From: Membranipora membranacea
Taxonomy: Eukaryota; Bryozoa; Gymnolaemata; Cheilostomatida; Membraniporidae
Direction of reading: 5' to 3'
DNA: 64,000 bases
Assembly (NCBI GenBank): GCA_914767715.1
Contig: OU612070.1
Span: 6,651,501 to 6,715,500 of the forward strand
Under the pieces are notes generated by a model, which was given only the letters and a program-made list of their open reading frames with translations, did not search any database and was not told where the DNA came from. The first letter of the stretch is position 1, and each line of letters starts with the position of its first letter. Below are positions 1 through 12,778 of this stretch, piece by piece. The translations under genes and the position numbers were made by a program.

Positions 1-617
1 TGTATTGAGTATAATAACAGCTGAAATGACTATGTGGAGAAATTCTAATTGAATAGTGAAAGTTGTCTGCTAGGCTCATATATTGTATTGCTGTATTTAA
101 TGTTTGAAGGACAATCACCTCTTCCCTACGAAGCTATATTCACTGCCCAAAGAATTATGAAGAGCAGCGTAAGTCACAGACATAGAACAGAACATTGAGG
201 TTTGTATGATGTTGACAATTGCTCCATCAAATTCCTAGACCAGTGCTATTTAAAACTGTGGCTAGCCTACATATTTAATAATGTTGTTGACCTATATGCA
301 TCCATTGTGATCATAATTTCAACTGACACTGATCACTTTAAATCTTAGCTGATAATAAGCATACATGTTTTTTTGTGAAACAATGGTTACACGTGACCAA
401 ATACTTTTTCATGGTTCCAGTATGGATAATTGGGTAATGAATACAAAAGCTTTGTGAATTTTTATCAAAGATATCATGATTTGAAACCTCTCTAAGCCAT
501 CATAAAAAACCCTCTCACAAGGATATTTTTTTCTTTTTGTAAATTCTTTTTGATTATTTTTGATTTTAGGAAATACAAAAACATGGCATTACACTGTAAA
601 GTTGCTGTGAACCAGTG

Positions 618-848
618 AGGACCTTCAATTACAATGAGCATTGCTCTTTAAGGCAAGTTGCCACGATGACTTCGCTCAAAATCATCACTCATCCGGCCAT
701 TCAATTAAACAAATTTGTTCCTGAATCATTCACTCAGAATATAAATAGTTCCATCAATGAGGGACCATCTTTGGGCAAGCCCCTAGCAGGTTTTGCTCAC
801 TCAGCTTTGAGCGATCAGATAGTGAATTTTGCAGTTTTCAATACATAG
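618..848. repeat. Diverged copy of the GTCTTTCAATT-type MITE
   Basis: This stretch matches, in reverse complement and with many changes, the better preserved MITE at 44,583-44,828. Shared landmarks are the CTTTCAATT-like ends, a GAGCGAT/GCTCA-rich body and the phrase around ATAGTTCCATCAA. It lies in the intron or 5' flank before the first recognised transposase exon. Any reading frame through it is incidental. Confidence 0.6.
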
Positions 849-943
849 ATCTCCCATTATTTCTAGTATCACTGTTAAAAATAAATTGGATGATATGGTT
901 ATATGATAAATATGACTGCTATATAATTCAACTTGATGTTTAG

Positions 944-3336
944 GAGGAAGTCTGTCTGGATAACAATCTTACTGTTCATGGCTATGCCACAAACAGTGAC
1001 CTACAAAATCAGGCTTCAATGATGTTCGGATATGATCACCAGCAACCACTAGCGAAGAGAGTTTACCAGATTGTTTTTGCGGGTTTTGACGGGTCAACAT
1101 TTCCAGTGGGATTCTGGCCTGTGAAGACCTGGAATTCGGTAGACGTGCTGACAACTACAATGGAGGCCATTGAAATGCTTCGACGAAAAGATTCATGGTA
1201 AACCATAATTGCATTCAATTTGTAACACTCAATTTATAAATATACATCCCAAGTTTTCAGTGGTCAATTCTCAACCTGATTTGGGTCAGTTTTATGAAGA
1301 ATGAGCGGCAATACCTATCAATTAACTTTGCCAAGAAAATAATTTCGCCGATCCATCATTGGGCTTAAATATTTGTCTTTGTTTCGGGTGAAATACGTCT
1401 CGCTTGACGGAGCCGCCCCAAACAGGTCAGCCATCAAGAGAGCCCTGTCGTGGGAGCACGCTTGACCTGCAGGCACGAGCTACTCCCTATTTCAGCCAGA
1501 CTGGAAAGAAACATATACTTTCATTATGGATATTAAGGTACATGTTCTATTATTGCAGAGGACAAGCTAGACCTTGGCACATAATCTGTGTAAATAAGCT
1601 AGGGACAGTAAACGATGAACAGAAATATTCCTTATGTTTTGTTCCATTAATCTGTTTACTTATCAGCAAGAAATACTTTATTAGTCAGAAACCACACAAT
1701 TAAGGTGGAAAGGAGTGCGTCGTATGTACCCTAACTTGCAAGCACCCACTGCGCTGCCCCTTTCAATGTTTCATGCAAATAATTCTCTATTTCAGCACTG
1801 TCTCAAAAAACTTCGAAACAGTTTGCTGAGCTCTAAGATCCACACAGCTACAAGGAAGCCAGGAAAGGTCTATAGAAGGCTTCAAAACCAAGCAGGTGAG
1901 TTTAAATGTCAACTGAGTTTTCAATTACCAGTATTTTTGCAAATTTCATTTTTGATTATTCATCACATTTACTCCTCTAGGAATAGATTTGGTTTCCACA
2001 AATTTATATTAACATTTTTGGCATCGAAGTAAAATGCGACAGCAGTACAAAAGTAACAACCATATGCACTGAATCGCAAATATATATATATATATGTTAC
2101 ACGGAGGTAGGCTACATGTTATTCTATTTTGTTATCATATTCAATAGGAGAAATATTGTGGCAGTACTGGGTTGATGCCTACGAGTGGTTCGTGAAAGGA
2201 AGGCATTTCCGGACACATCCACAACTGACGAAACAGCACGTGTATGTACAGGAAATGGACAAAATGAAAAACAGGCTAGCGGAGCAGGTTCTGAACCATC
2301 ACATGCTCTATCTAATGAAAGTAAGTGTGAAAATATCATCCTGCAATCATATTTTGCACTTTCACGTATCACTTGCTTGTATGTATTCCAGAATACAATA
2401 GGATTTATATTTTGTATTGCCCTTCAACAGGAGTATCAAAGGGAGACAGACACAGATTTGACGGCTACGATAGAATTGCTGGAACATACCAGTCTGCTGA
2501 CTACAATATTCGAACATGGTAAGTTTGAACAAGATGCTGGAGATAATCACTTTATTCCTGACACCTACCTTCCTACCAACCTACAATATATTTAAGCTAA
2601 CATTTTAATTTTTGACTCAAACTAGACAGAGTTCCAGTTGCAGTTCTTGCTTCTTGTCCTATTGGCTAAGATCAAAGTTTCACTGCCAATGGCTGATTAG
2701 TGCCATTTTCAGTTTTGGCAGCTTGCTGCACCATTAGTTCAGGAGGTCCTCTATGGCCTCACATCTAGGACACGTTCTCAGTATGAGGATTTAGGGTACC
2801 TCCTTAATAACAAGGAGTGCAAGTGCTATTAAGTATTAACTGTTATTGACTCGCCTCTGCAGGTGTAAAATACATATAATAGAAAAAATAAGTTATTTGT
2901 GATAAAATGTCGACAATAGTATCATGAAAATGTATCTACATCTTTAGATGGACCTCGAGAAGTTTTCACACATGACACGAAGGACAAGTTAGAAAAAGTT
3001 ATAGACTACTTAAATACATGGACAAACTACACAGAAAACAAAGATCAGTTACCAACGGAGGAATGCATGTACGACATAAGGTGTAGTATTGTAGGTCTGA
3101 TAGAGCTCACAAGCCTCTCTCAAGTACATATCAGACCTGCATACATAAACAGCGATTTGGTTGAATTGCATTTCAGTCAGGTTAGGCATCTTTTTAATAA
3201 TCAAACCCCTAATATGCTACAATATCAGTCTGTGCAAAATAGTATCATTTTGGGTCAGCCTTATGCATTTGCTTCATCTAAGTCAAATACGGGTATAGAC
3301 TGCTATCCCAAACCACTAAGCATGTATAACAAATAA
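944..3336 (+). CDS. P-element/THAP9-like transposase gene, 3' exons (5' end outside window or not found)
   Basis: The exons read 944-1197, 1796-1895, 2148-2320, 2431-2518 and 2948-3336 (stop). The joins 1796-1895 to 2148-2320 (phase 1), 2148-2320 to 2431-2518 (phase 0) and 2431-2518 to 2948-3336 (phase 1) keep frame and use GT-AG borders. The first exon encodes an RNase H-like strip (PLAKRVYQIVFAGF, then FPVGFWP). The second has HCLKKLRNSLL, like the 'H.LK.LRN.LL' segment of THAP9-type transposases. The third ends KMKNRLAEQVLNHHML, matching the family's 'KM.V.LA.Q.L...V' pattern. The last carries the C-terminal 'NSDLVELHFSQVR', like the family's 'QD.LE.FF..IR'. A small exon near 1498-1539 may join the first two, but its frame is unresolved. 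No THAP domain is visible. It could be a decaying P-type transposon or a domesticated gene; the frames that can be joined are open. Confidence 0.65.
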
Positions 3337-3353
3337 TTTTTTTATATTCAACA

Positions 3354-4666
3354 TTATAGTCGGGGATCCCGGTGTCAACATCTATGTTGGAAGTCTAAAA
3401 ACTGAGTTTCATATATTATTGAGAAGAAGTGTTATACTCTTATATTCCACCCTCAGAACAGGAAACACAAGGGTTTCTTTTATAGAATTTCACACATGTT
3501 AAACAGTTTGGGGGTGGGGGCAACATTTCTTATAATCAACCTTACAGTACATTTTATATTCAACTAGTGATAAATATTTTCATTATTTAGAGCTAATACT
3601 CTGGATATAGTTTCCTGATACTGTTAGCTTTTCATAGAGATCAAAAATCACATACCCAGATTTTTGGTGTGCTGCTAACAGCATGACATCATGACATTAC
3701 ATCAAATTTTTGTGTTTGTCATCTTAAAGATATTTTCACAATTATTTATTGGCTTATCAGATAAACTGAATCAGAGAAATTCTTCTAAATGTCTAGAGAA
3801 TGATCAATGAAAAAATCATCTAGATATCGCTGATCATTTGGAAATTATAATCAATTCAATCCTAGTGTGTCATTTTATGCCCCTGCTCCTGCAATTTGAT
3901 ATCCACCACAAACATTACTCCATTCATAAAATGACATACTCGGGATTTAATTGATTATAGATTCCAAATGAATAGAGATATCTGGATAATTTTTTGGGTT
4001 TTGAAGGGATTGAAGGTTATGGGGTTGTCTAGATAATGATGGTTGAAAAGATTATCCAGATAGCTCTCATCAGATGGAAGTTATAATCAATTCAATCCAA
4101 GTGTGTCATTTTATGCCCCTGCTCCTGCAATTTGATACCCACCACAAGCATTACTCCATTCATAAAATGACATACTCGGATTTAATTGATTATAGATTCC
4201 AAATGGATGATTTTTTAATTGATGATTCTCGAGAAAATTAGAAAAAATTCTGCTGAATCAATTTATCTGACAAGCCCCTAGATAACTGCGAAAAAACTTT
4301 CAAGATAAACACAAAATTTCAATGTAATGTCATGAAGTTGCGCTGTTAGCAGCACATCAACAATCTGGATATGTGTTTCTAGATTTCTTTGAAAAGCTAA
4401 TGGTATCAAGAAACTATATCCTGAGTATAAGCTCTGAATATTGAAAACTTTTATCACAAGTTAATGATATGTACTGAAAGGTTGGTTATGGAAAAGTTGC
4501 CCCCCCCCCTCCCCCCTGTTTAACATGAGTGAAATTCTATAAAACCCCCTTGTGATTCCTGTTCTGAGGGTGGAATACATAAACATAACACTTCTACTCA
4601 ATAATGTATGAATCTCAGCTTTCAGACTTTCAACATGGATGTTGACCCTTGGATCCCCAACTATAA
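3354..4666. repeat. 1.3 kb foldback (long inverted-repeat) element
   Basis: The arms at 3354-3826 and about 4198-4666 are reverse complements with scattered mismatches (I estimate 80-85% identity by eye). The outer ends read TTATAGT...GGGGATCC and GGATCC...ACTATAA. The spacer holds two direct copies (about 3836-3978 and 4070-4207) of a block that is itself palindromic (TAATCAATT ... AATTGATTA, with CATTTTATG/CATAAAATG inside). I see no coding capacity and no clear target duplication. It separates the stop of the + strand transposase gene (3336) from the stop of the - strand PHD gene (4786). Confidence 0.8.
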
Positions 4667-4785
4667 GGGTTTTGATGCTATCAACCTATTACAGGATGGA
4701 TACTAGAAATTAGGCAATACACAATTTCAAACTTAAAATATTTTTACTAATACTTGTGTATGTATCTCACCACTGTTTACCACCG

Positions 4786-7258
4786 CTATTTTTTGCATTT
4801 ATTTTTGCAAGTCCAGTCTGTGTCATTTTCTGCGGCATCAAACTGCTCATCTGTAAGTTTCAAGCACTTTTGATGGAACCAGTTGGTACACCTAGGACAC
4901 AGAATCCACATGTCACCATCGTTATCACTTGAATCATCTTTCTGACATATTCCGCAGTTCTCATTATTTGAATTGGTTTTTTTCTGCCGTTTCGTAGCAG
5001 CCCATACCTAAAGATAAATATTGATATATTTGAGAAATATATATATTATATATGAAAATATTATTATACATAATATGAAAAAGGTGCTTGAGTACTCAGG
5101 CTCAAACTCGTAAGAGCAAATTTTTGTAACGATTGATTTTTTATTTACGCAGAGTTATTTACCTCCACTCTCAGTGATTTTTTCTTCTCCACATTTTTGT
5201 TGGTTGCCTTTCTAAATTCTCTTCCTGATGTATTTACGAAGGCATCGATCACCATACTATAGATTTCTGAAATGAATAGAACAGAACATGAAAATCAGAC
5301 TTATGTAGCTGATCTCCTTCTAAAGGCATTACTCATGCAAAAATATATTATATTTACGAAGGCATCGATCACCATACTATAGATCTCTGAAATGAATAGA
5401 ACAGAACATGAAAATCAGACTTATGTAGCTGATCTCCTTCTAAAGGCGTTGCTCATGCAAAATTTGTGTTTCGAAGATAATTTTCAATAATACTAACCTC
5501 TTTTCTCGTGATTTGGTAGTTCACCATTCAGGGCATTGAAATTGGCTTCTAATTCTTTTGAAACGAGAAGTAGGTCTATACAGAAATTTAAGCATGGTTA
5601 TAAGAATAAACTATTGCAATTCGGCTATCTGAGTCCACAAATACTTGGTCGGCACATTTTTTGGCCCAAGCTTGCAGATACTATATAAGTAACCATTAGC
5701 ATGTCATTTGTCAAAAAATGTTCAGCTTAGAGTACTCAACGGACTGCTGTCAGGTCTAGTTGTACAGGTTGCCATTTAACAAGAATTCTCGGAGGAGAGA
5801 AACCTAGAGAATTCTCCATTTTTTAATTACCTTTTATAGCTTTTATTGAGTCAGCTCCAGTTGGTGAGAAGTTTGCCCACCAGTATCGATCAACATCACA
5901 CATGAATTCGTAGAACTCTGTAGTGGTGTGGGTAAGCCCAAATCTTTTGTTTTGGTGGTGTTCAACCTCTCTGATGCTTGGCTCTCCAAGTACTTCTTCC
6001 CTCCTCGCCATCAAATGTTGCTCCACCCATTCCCTCATCGCAACCAGTGTTGTTGACATGTCTTCCGCTCTTGATTTCTGCCTGATCTTTGATCTTAGCG
6101 TATCCACTACTCTGTGGAGCACATAACCTCCTATGGTCCTGCAAATGAACACATGTGGTGAATAAAAAGTTTTTTTTTGTTTATCTTAAGTTATCACTGT
6201 TGCGCTAGTGACATCAAACGAATGATACCTCAGACTGGAACGAACGGACTTCACATTATCTGATAGTTTAGATTGAAGATAGATCGGGAAGTGTTGGTGA
6301 GCTTTACACTTACATACATTGAATAATTAACAATAAAATAACAAATAAATGTTTGCTAGTTATGAATTACACTTTTTCAAGCCTGTGTGAAATGGTGAAC
6401 TTTCCCCTCCTATGAGTAGTTTACTTCTCTAGGAATTAAATATGATTGAAATTATAACATTGCAGTAATCAGGCATGACTAAAATACCTGATTTTGCTGT
6501 CATTGGATTCGGAGTCTTTGTACGCTGAGGTTGCAGAACTGCCAGGTGATGGTATGACCTTATGTACTGCTGCAAATTCCCTTCTAACCTTTAGAAAAGC
6601 ATCATCTGCATCCACTCTTCCCACTTGTGCCACTATATCGCTGAAGGTTTTAGTGTAGATGAATGACTCCACACTAGAATGATGATAATTAATGATGATC
6701 AAAGGATGAACAAAACTGGGTGTCAGTAAGTTTAGTGGCATTGATCTGATAATGACATGAAGAATGGTTTCTATTACTTGGTCATTTTTCTTCTGAATAA
6801 TTTTTTATGTGTCATAAGTTAATTGTCACAGAATTAATACCACTCCAATTAAAAACATTATTTCAAAGCTGTATATGACGGTTAAAATAAATCTTATTGG
6901 TCAAACATCGTGTCAGAATAATGGAGAGTCTACTTTGGCATCATGACCCACCAATATACCAAACCTGAAATGCAAACTTTCACAGTTTTTTGTATTTATG
7001 TCCAAATTGAGATCAGATTACAGATTACAGCCTTACTTACCTGTTAGTATAGGATTTACTCCTGTCCTTTAGACTCATCGCGTGTTCTCTGAAATTAGCC
7101 AAGCTGTTCCAAATGGTTCTCTCATGGCTGTCTATTCCTGGATATGGTGACCCAAGAACTGGCGTAGTAGAGCATTCTGGTTGGTTAGCCCGAGGCGTAC
7201 TGACAGCTGGTGACATACAGCTTACTGTTACTGTTCTAGGTTCCAGCTGGACATATGG
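4786..7258 (-). CDS. PHD-finger protein, six 3' exons (perhaps the C-terminus of the PIF1-like gene)
   Basis: The exons in transcript order are 7258-7041, 6673-6488, 6138-5831, 5575-5498, 5266-5163 and 5007-4786 (stop TAG). All have GT-AG borders and all five junctions keep phase, so this part looks functional. The last exon encodes a zinc finger with the spacing CGIC, WILCPRC, WFHQKC and WTC, i.e. the Cys4-His-Cys3 pattern of a PHD finger, which in known cases binds histone H3 tails. A basic KRQKK stretch just before it may be a nuclear signal. The preceding ~300 residues are unfamiliar, mostly charged and helical. The upstream neighbour is a PIF1-helicase exon ending at 7759. An in-phase join exists only if the acceptor at about 7240 (CCTAG) is used, so I infer rather than see that both belong to one gene. 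Confidence 0.7.
5231..5461. repeat. 120 bp tandem duplication overlapping a PHD-gene exon
   Basis: The block starting at 5231 (TATTTACGAAGGCATCG) is repeated with period 120 from 5351, with only about three substitutions in the readable part. The first copy includes the 5' half of the exon 5266-5163 and its acceptor. The second copy therefore carries a spare acceptor plus a partial exon in the upstream intron. Confidence 0.9.
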
Positions 7259-7461
7259 CTGTAAAGTTAATAACATTGTCTACGCAAGGGGGCTAGATAA
7301 AATGAGAACAGCTAATTATTTTGAGGGATTACTATTACAGGAAAAAGTTTTAGGCAGCATTATAATTATTATTATTGTTATACAAATATGAACGGCATCA
7401 GATTGTATAATACATGATTATATCAGCAGTTTTTTTTTCATCCCTATCACAAGATGCCATA

Positions 7462-7680
7462 TACCGTAATTCCTCACCTATAATTCGCATATCAAAGCTC
7501 AACTTTTCAAGTGAGGCTGAATAGCCCAGTGTGTAGAGCGTCTGCCGGGTAATCACTGTCTATTAAGAAAGTTGTGGTTTAAATCCCATCGAGGTCAGTT
7601 GTTTTTCAAATGGGTGCTTTATAACTGGAGCATTTTTACTTTTCCCAAGGGGGGTGTCTCATAAGTGAGGAATTACGGTA
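7462..7680. mobile_element. 219 bp TA-flanked inverted-repeat element enclosing a tRNA-like sequence
   Basis: The ends are TACCGTAATTCCTCAC and GTGAGGAATTACGGTA, a perfect 16 bp inverted repeat that extends further with one mismatch. A TA at each edge would fit a Tc1/mariner-type duplication. Inside, 7512-7597 resembles a tRNA gene: an A-box-like TAGCCCAGTGTGTAGAGCG and a B-box-like GGTTTAAATCCC about 40 bp further on. The stems are not clean, so it is not a functional tRNA gene. It sits in the intron between the PIF1-like and PHD exons. Confidence 0.65.
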
Positions 7681-9299
7681 GAGCTTTGGAGGTTCGATAA
7701 TTCGGTTCCACATTATACAGATTGAAGAATTCTTGAGTTTGTATTACCAGCACCTTACCTCGGTAAGTGACCTGTAGAAAAGCTTAATATCCCTTCTTTC
7801 AGGAGGGGGTGTACAGACCCACTCAGCGACAGAAGCTCTGAATCTGACGTCCTGCTCAGTGCGACTGAGAGTTGACCAGGTTGGGAAATCTTTGCACAAC
7901 AAACATGAACAGGGCCAGTAATAGTCTGGCTCTGAGTCCTATGCACTGTCCGTGCCCACGGCATTTCTAGGGGGTACTGTTCTCTGACACCCCATTTAGA
8001 GTAAAACTTAAATTGATTGATGTTTACTGGCTCATCAAGCCCAAATCTGACAGAGATATACCTGTTTTATATGTCAATTTTGCAGATTTTCCCTTCCCTG
8101 CCATTGACAAGGCCGCTTCTCACATGTATATGAGTAGTCAACATGACAGGTGCCCCAGTTTTCAGTCTTAGTATTTTTGGTGCAAACCTGTCCAGATTCC
8201 CCTTTTTGTGTCCTTGTCGTCTGCCTCGAGTGTGATTTGAGTGCCTGGCAAATTGTCTAGACAGTACTGATTTATGAAGTCCACCTCTTCATTCTTGCCG
8301 CAAATTGTCTGCCACGCAGAGTGGAGAGAAGCCCTTTAGTCTGCGAGGACAGAATTTCTTTTGGAGACTTCCTCAACTACCCTGGTATTTGAAATAGGAT
8401 GGTAACATAACAAAATTGTTACTGTATTTTCCAGTGAATCAAACATGGTAAAATAGTTTACAATAGGAAAAATAGGACCAGGTTACCATTTCATACCATA
8501 TCACAAAATTTGCATTTGATCCTATATCCATCGTAATAAGTGAGACGAGAGTGAAAGTGAGATTGGACTGCCTTAGCAGTGAGCCAACAGTATACAATTA
8601 TGAAGTGTTTCAATGACTGATAACAGATACAGCAGTGTGAGGTAGGTATGAGGCTGAGATATGAGCTGATCTCCGCAAAAAAAAAAGAGTCTCGGAATTC
8701 CAGAGCCATCCTGCTCTAGTGGCTACTCTTGCCGATGCAGAGTTATTTTCTAGTGTCACTATAAGCCAATGTTGATTATCAATTACCAATGCAAGAAAAT
8801 TTGTTCTCTCTCTGACCAATATTATCATTATATTTGCACAAGCGCAAGTTGCGCATGATGCATAATTAGCCTTACGGCATCCACTTTGTGACAGTTCACA
8901 AGTGATCTACCTTCCCAGTCAAGATCAAGAGAATCAGTGTTTAGGAACAGCGCAATCACTAAACACCAGTCAATTACTATGTTATATTTTCCCTAATTAT
9001 GTAACAAAATACAGTTGGTTTAGGATTGAATATATTTTATATGCTGAAACTAGAAAAATATACAGTTCAGAGTTGATGGTAATGGTAATGAAAACATGAA
9101 GTTGTCTTATAAAATAAAAGGAAATGAACACTCTTACAGTTTTGGTGAACAATTCAACACCACACTAAGATTTAGATATAGTTCGTCGATATTTTACTAA
9201 TCCAAATTTGGACTGCAGCCCACAGCCCACTTCTTCTAGGGTAGCCAACCCTTACAGCCTTACCAGGTCACCGACCTTGATCAGCGCGGTGAAACTTGT

Positions 9300-9720
9300 G
9301 TACTCAGACGATAGCAGAGACAAGCAGAGAAACGCAGAGCATAGCAGAGCATTGCAAAGCAGAGCATACTTATGCATAGCGTAGCATAACAGAACATAAC
9401 AGAGCATAAATGGCACCTAAACAGCCAACGGAAATAGTCGGGTCACATACCTGAGCAGCGCATACCAGAGAATGCCAGACCATCAAGGTCACCTGACTTA
9501 CACGGTCACATGGAAGAGTAGGGTCCTTATAATCAAGCAGAGCATACCAGTGCATGCCAGACCTTAAAGGTCACCTGACTTACACGGTCACATGGAAGAG
9601 TAGGGTCCTTATAATCAAGCAGAGCATACCAGTGCATGCCAGACCTTAAAGGTCACCTGACCTACACAGTTGCACGAAATAGTTGGGTCCTCATACCCGT
9701 ACAGAGCATGCCAGAGCATA
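9300..9720. repeat. 82 bp tandem repeat preceded by AGCAGAG-rich degenerate repeats
   Basis: From about 9455 there are three copies of an ~82 bp unit (landmarks CAGAGCATACCAG, AGGTCACCTGAC, CACGGTCACATGG, GGGTCCTTATAATCAAG) with starts near 9455, 9537 and 9619. The third copy is more diverged. The 9300-9420 part is a short irregular array of AGCAGAGCATA-like words that look like expansions of the unit's start. Confidence 0.8.
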
Positions 9721-10417
9721 AAGCCCGCCCATAGACTTAATAATAGACCTAGACAGGACAATAAATACAGCTAAAGTGAGGCTCTTAATAACCAATCTAC
9801 CTGAAGGATAGCCTTGTGACATAGCCTATCTCTGCAGCACAGCAGTGGTGGCGCTGCCTTCCATCAAGGTTATTAGATGGCAAAGCCAGTGTTCCATTAA
9901 GGCCAAAATATTTCCAAATTACGGGTTTCCATTTGTTTCCCAATTTAGGTACTCAGTTTATGTTCATTAATTCAAGCCCTATGCTGCAGAGACGAACGTA
10001 TGCCTCAACAGTTCGCACATGCGCCGAGTGCTTAATAATGTGTGATATTACGACAATGTGCCATCATTTATTTGCAGTACAAAATCCAGGGTTTTTTTAA
10101 AAACTCGATCAATTTTAATCGGGTTTTGAGTTTTAAAATCATTTTACACTTAGCAGCTGATTATCAATTCGATCAGATTTTCTGAATAAACTAATGACAA
10201 CAAACTACATCTTTTGCAATTTCTAACTCAAGATTAGATCGAAATTGACTAGTTATAATTAAAAAGCCTGGTATCGGGACCGCAAATCGATGATAACAAC
10301 ATTGCTACTACATAATTCGATGTCGTAACTACACCACAATTAAATGCCTCAGTGCCAATGCTCCATATCTCCATTATCTTCGGCCAAGCTGATGTATCAT
10401 TAACCAGGAGTCTGTAG

Positions 10418-10572
<155 letters not shown>

Positions 10573-11551
10573 GAAAGATAAGTGCAATAGCTAGCTGCAT
10601 GCAACTGGCTTGAACAAAAAAAAGACAACATACTAATAATTATCCCTTGAATTCCATTTAGCTTGTAATTATGGTTTTACAGCTAAAAAGGAACACTGTA
10701 AGACTGTAATATGGGACTTTCTACAAAAGAAAAAAAGCGAACAACAAACGAAATGGTGCTGAAACTCTTGCGCATGCTCATGCTCATGCTCGTGTAAATA
10801 AAAATTCGGTTACAGTGAAAACCATTTTGGAGGATAGTAATTTTTGATTTCACGTTGAAGTTAATATTCAGAGCAGCACCATAAGACAGAAAGGGAAGTG
10901 TAGAAAGTTAATAATGCTGGATACTCGCACTGACAGCTGTTTGTCTGTATATCCCAACACTTGATGTAGTACTTCAGAATGGAGTCTGAGCTTAGGCCAT
11001 ACTTCTGAGAGGAACACATACTGCCCAGGATCCAGCCTATCAGCATCAGCGATAGGTGGTAGCTGATAAAAGTCCCCATACAGTACCAGCTGAATGCCCC
11101 CAAACGGCTTTTCATTTTGCTGTTAATGGAGCAACCAAGTAGATTTTATGGCAGTGTAAAATTATATTATCTAAACTGATATGAAATATCTTGTTTCATA
11201 CGCCAATGAAATAACAGCTTGCATATTCTTGTCTATAGAAAAACATGTACTAACCAGGAAAGGTGTTTCTCTGTACATAAAATCATTTTACACAACACTA
11301 CATTAGGGTAATAATAATGCATAGCTCACCTTTGCAATTTGACATATAATGCCAACATCATTGAACAGCTTGGCACTGAGCATTCCAACCTCGTCAATTA
11401 GTAAGGTTTTTGTCTCTCCAAAATGTTTAATATAGACGTCAAACAAGTGTCTTATGAATGAGTGAACGGTTCTAATCATCACTCCTTCCAACTACATCCG
11501 GTCAAGACTTCTCAGCTCAAGAAAATACCGGCATCTTATAAACTGTCAAAT

Positions 11552-11703
11552 CTCAGAAAAGAGGTCAATGCCTTGTATGGCTTCAAAAAAAAAAAAAAAA
11601 AAATGATCTCGAAAAGAGGCCAATGCCTTGTATGGCTTCAAAAGAAGATCTCGTAAAGAGGTCAAGGCCTGGTAGGGCTTCAAAAAAATAAAAAGATCTC
11701 GAA
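11552..11703. repeat. Minisatellite (GTCAAGGCCTTGTATGGCTTC unit), left block
   Basis: About three copies of a ~48-60 bp unit with the words AAAGAGGTCAA, GCCTTGTATGGCTTCAAAA and GATCTCG. The first copy contains a run of 19 A. It ends ...GATCTCGAA, immediately followed by the terminal repeat of the first R-S-R element. The same array recurs at 20,258, 24,771 and 27,151, each time touching the end of an element. Confidence 0.9.
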
Positions 11704-12778
11704 GGTCCAACACCTCTATTTATTTCCCCATTGCTTTACATGCAAACTATGTTGACTTGTCACCTCAATAGGCCTGCTTCAGGTTCTTTCAATTCTTTAA
11801 CCAGACCACTCAAAATGATGGTATGCTCCTGGTCTTCCATATTGGTGACTATGGGTTGAAAAACGGTTGTCAGAATTTTTTAGTGGCCTCATATATAAGA
11901 CCATTGCAGTTTGCACACATTTCCGGTCTAATTTACATTAGCCAATCCGTATGCATTGATCTTTCAAAAATAATTTTGCAAAAAGAATTTCAAACTTTAA
12001 TTCAATAAATTTCCATTGCAAATACACCTGAAAATATTAACAGGGTTCAATATCACTGATAGTAGTGCTTTTGAATTGGCTGCAGCCTCATTTGTCATCA
12101 GCATACTAATCATTTTATTTTGGAGGATGGGTGCAACAAGTTGACCTTCACCCAATTACAGGTGTATTACCTAATAGTGACCGGACTGACGGTAACGGGT
12201 CTTCAAAGTTGGTCACATAAGACCTCTGTTGGTACGCTAGCATGTCGCGAAGTTCGGAGGCGATCCATCCATAGCGTGACTGGCCACGGCCATTTGACCA
12301 TAAGACCGTTGCCCTCAAAACTCACCTTGTCAGGCTTTGCTCCCTTATTGGTCTCTAAAGTGGTATCTTGCTTTGGTCGCAGCTTACAGATATACAATGT
12401 TCATGACCATCATCAGCAAAGTCTGCAGCCACGGCTCAGGTTGTCTACAGACATAAGACAGAAGAGATGTTAAGCTAAAGTATGACGTATACATGTCATT
12501 TGGAAGTAACTTTTCCTTGTCAAGCGGGGAGATAACTTCAAATAATGACCCATTGACTGAAGATATAGTTGTTTATTGAGTAATGGGGTGGGGTTTTGAC
12601 CTTCAGAAATCATTCAATGAGACACTCATTAATTCAACACACTTAAATCTAGTTAGAGTCTTATAAAGAAGAAGAGAGAACAAGTCCGGACTTGCCCGAC
12701 AGGTGCAAATTCATGTGCTGTAAGCACCAGGCGAAGTGTTTTATGAGGTTAAGATATAGTATAGTCATATTGATTGAG

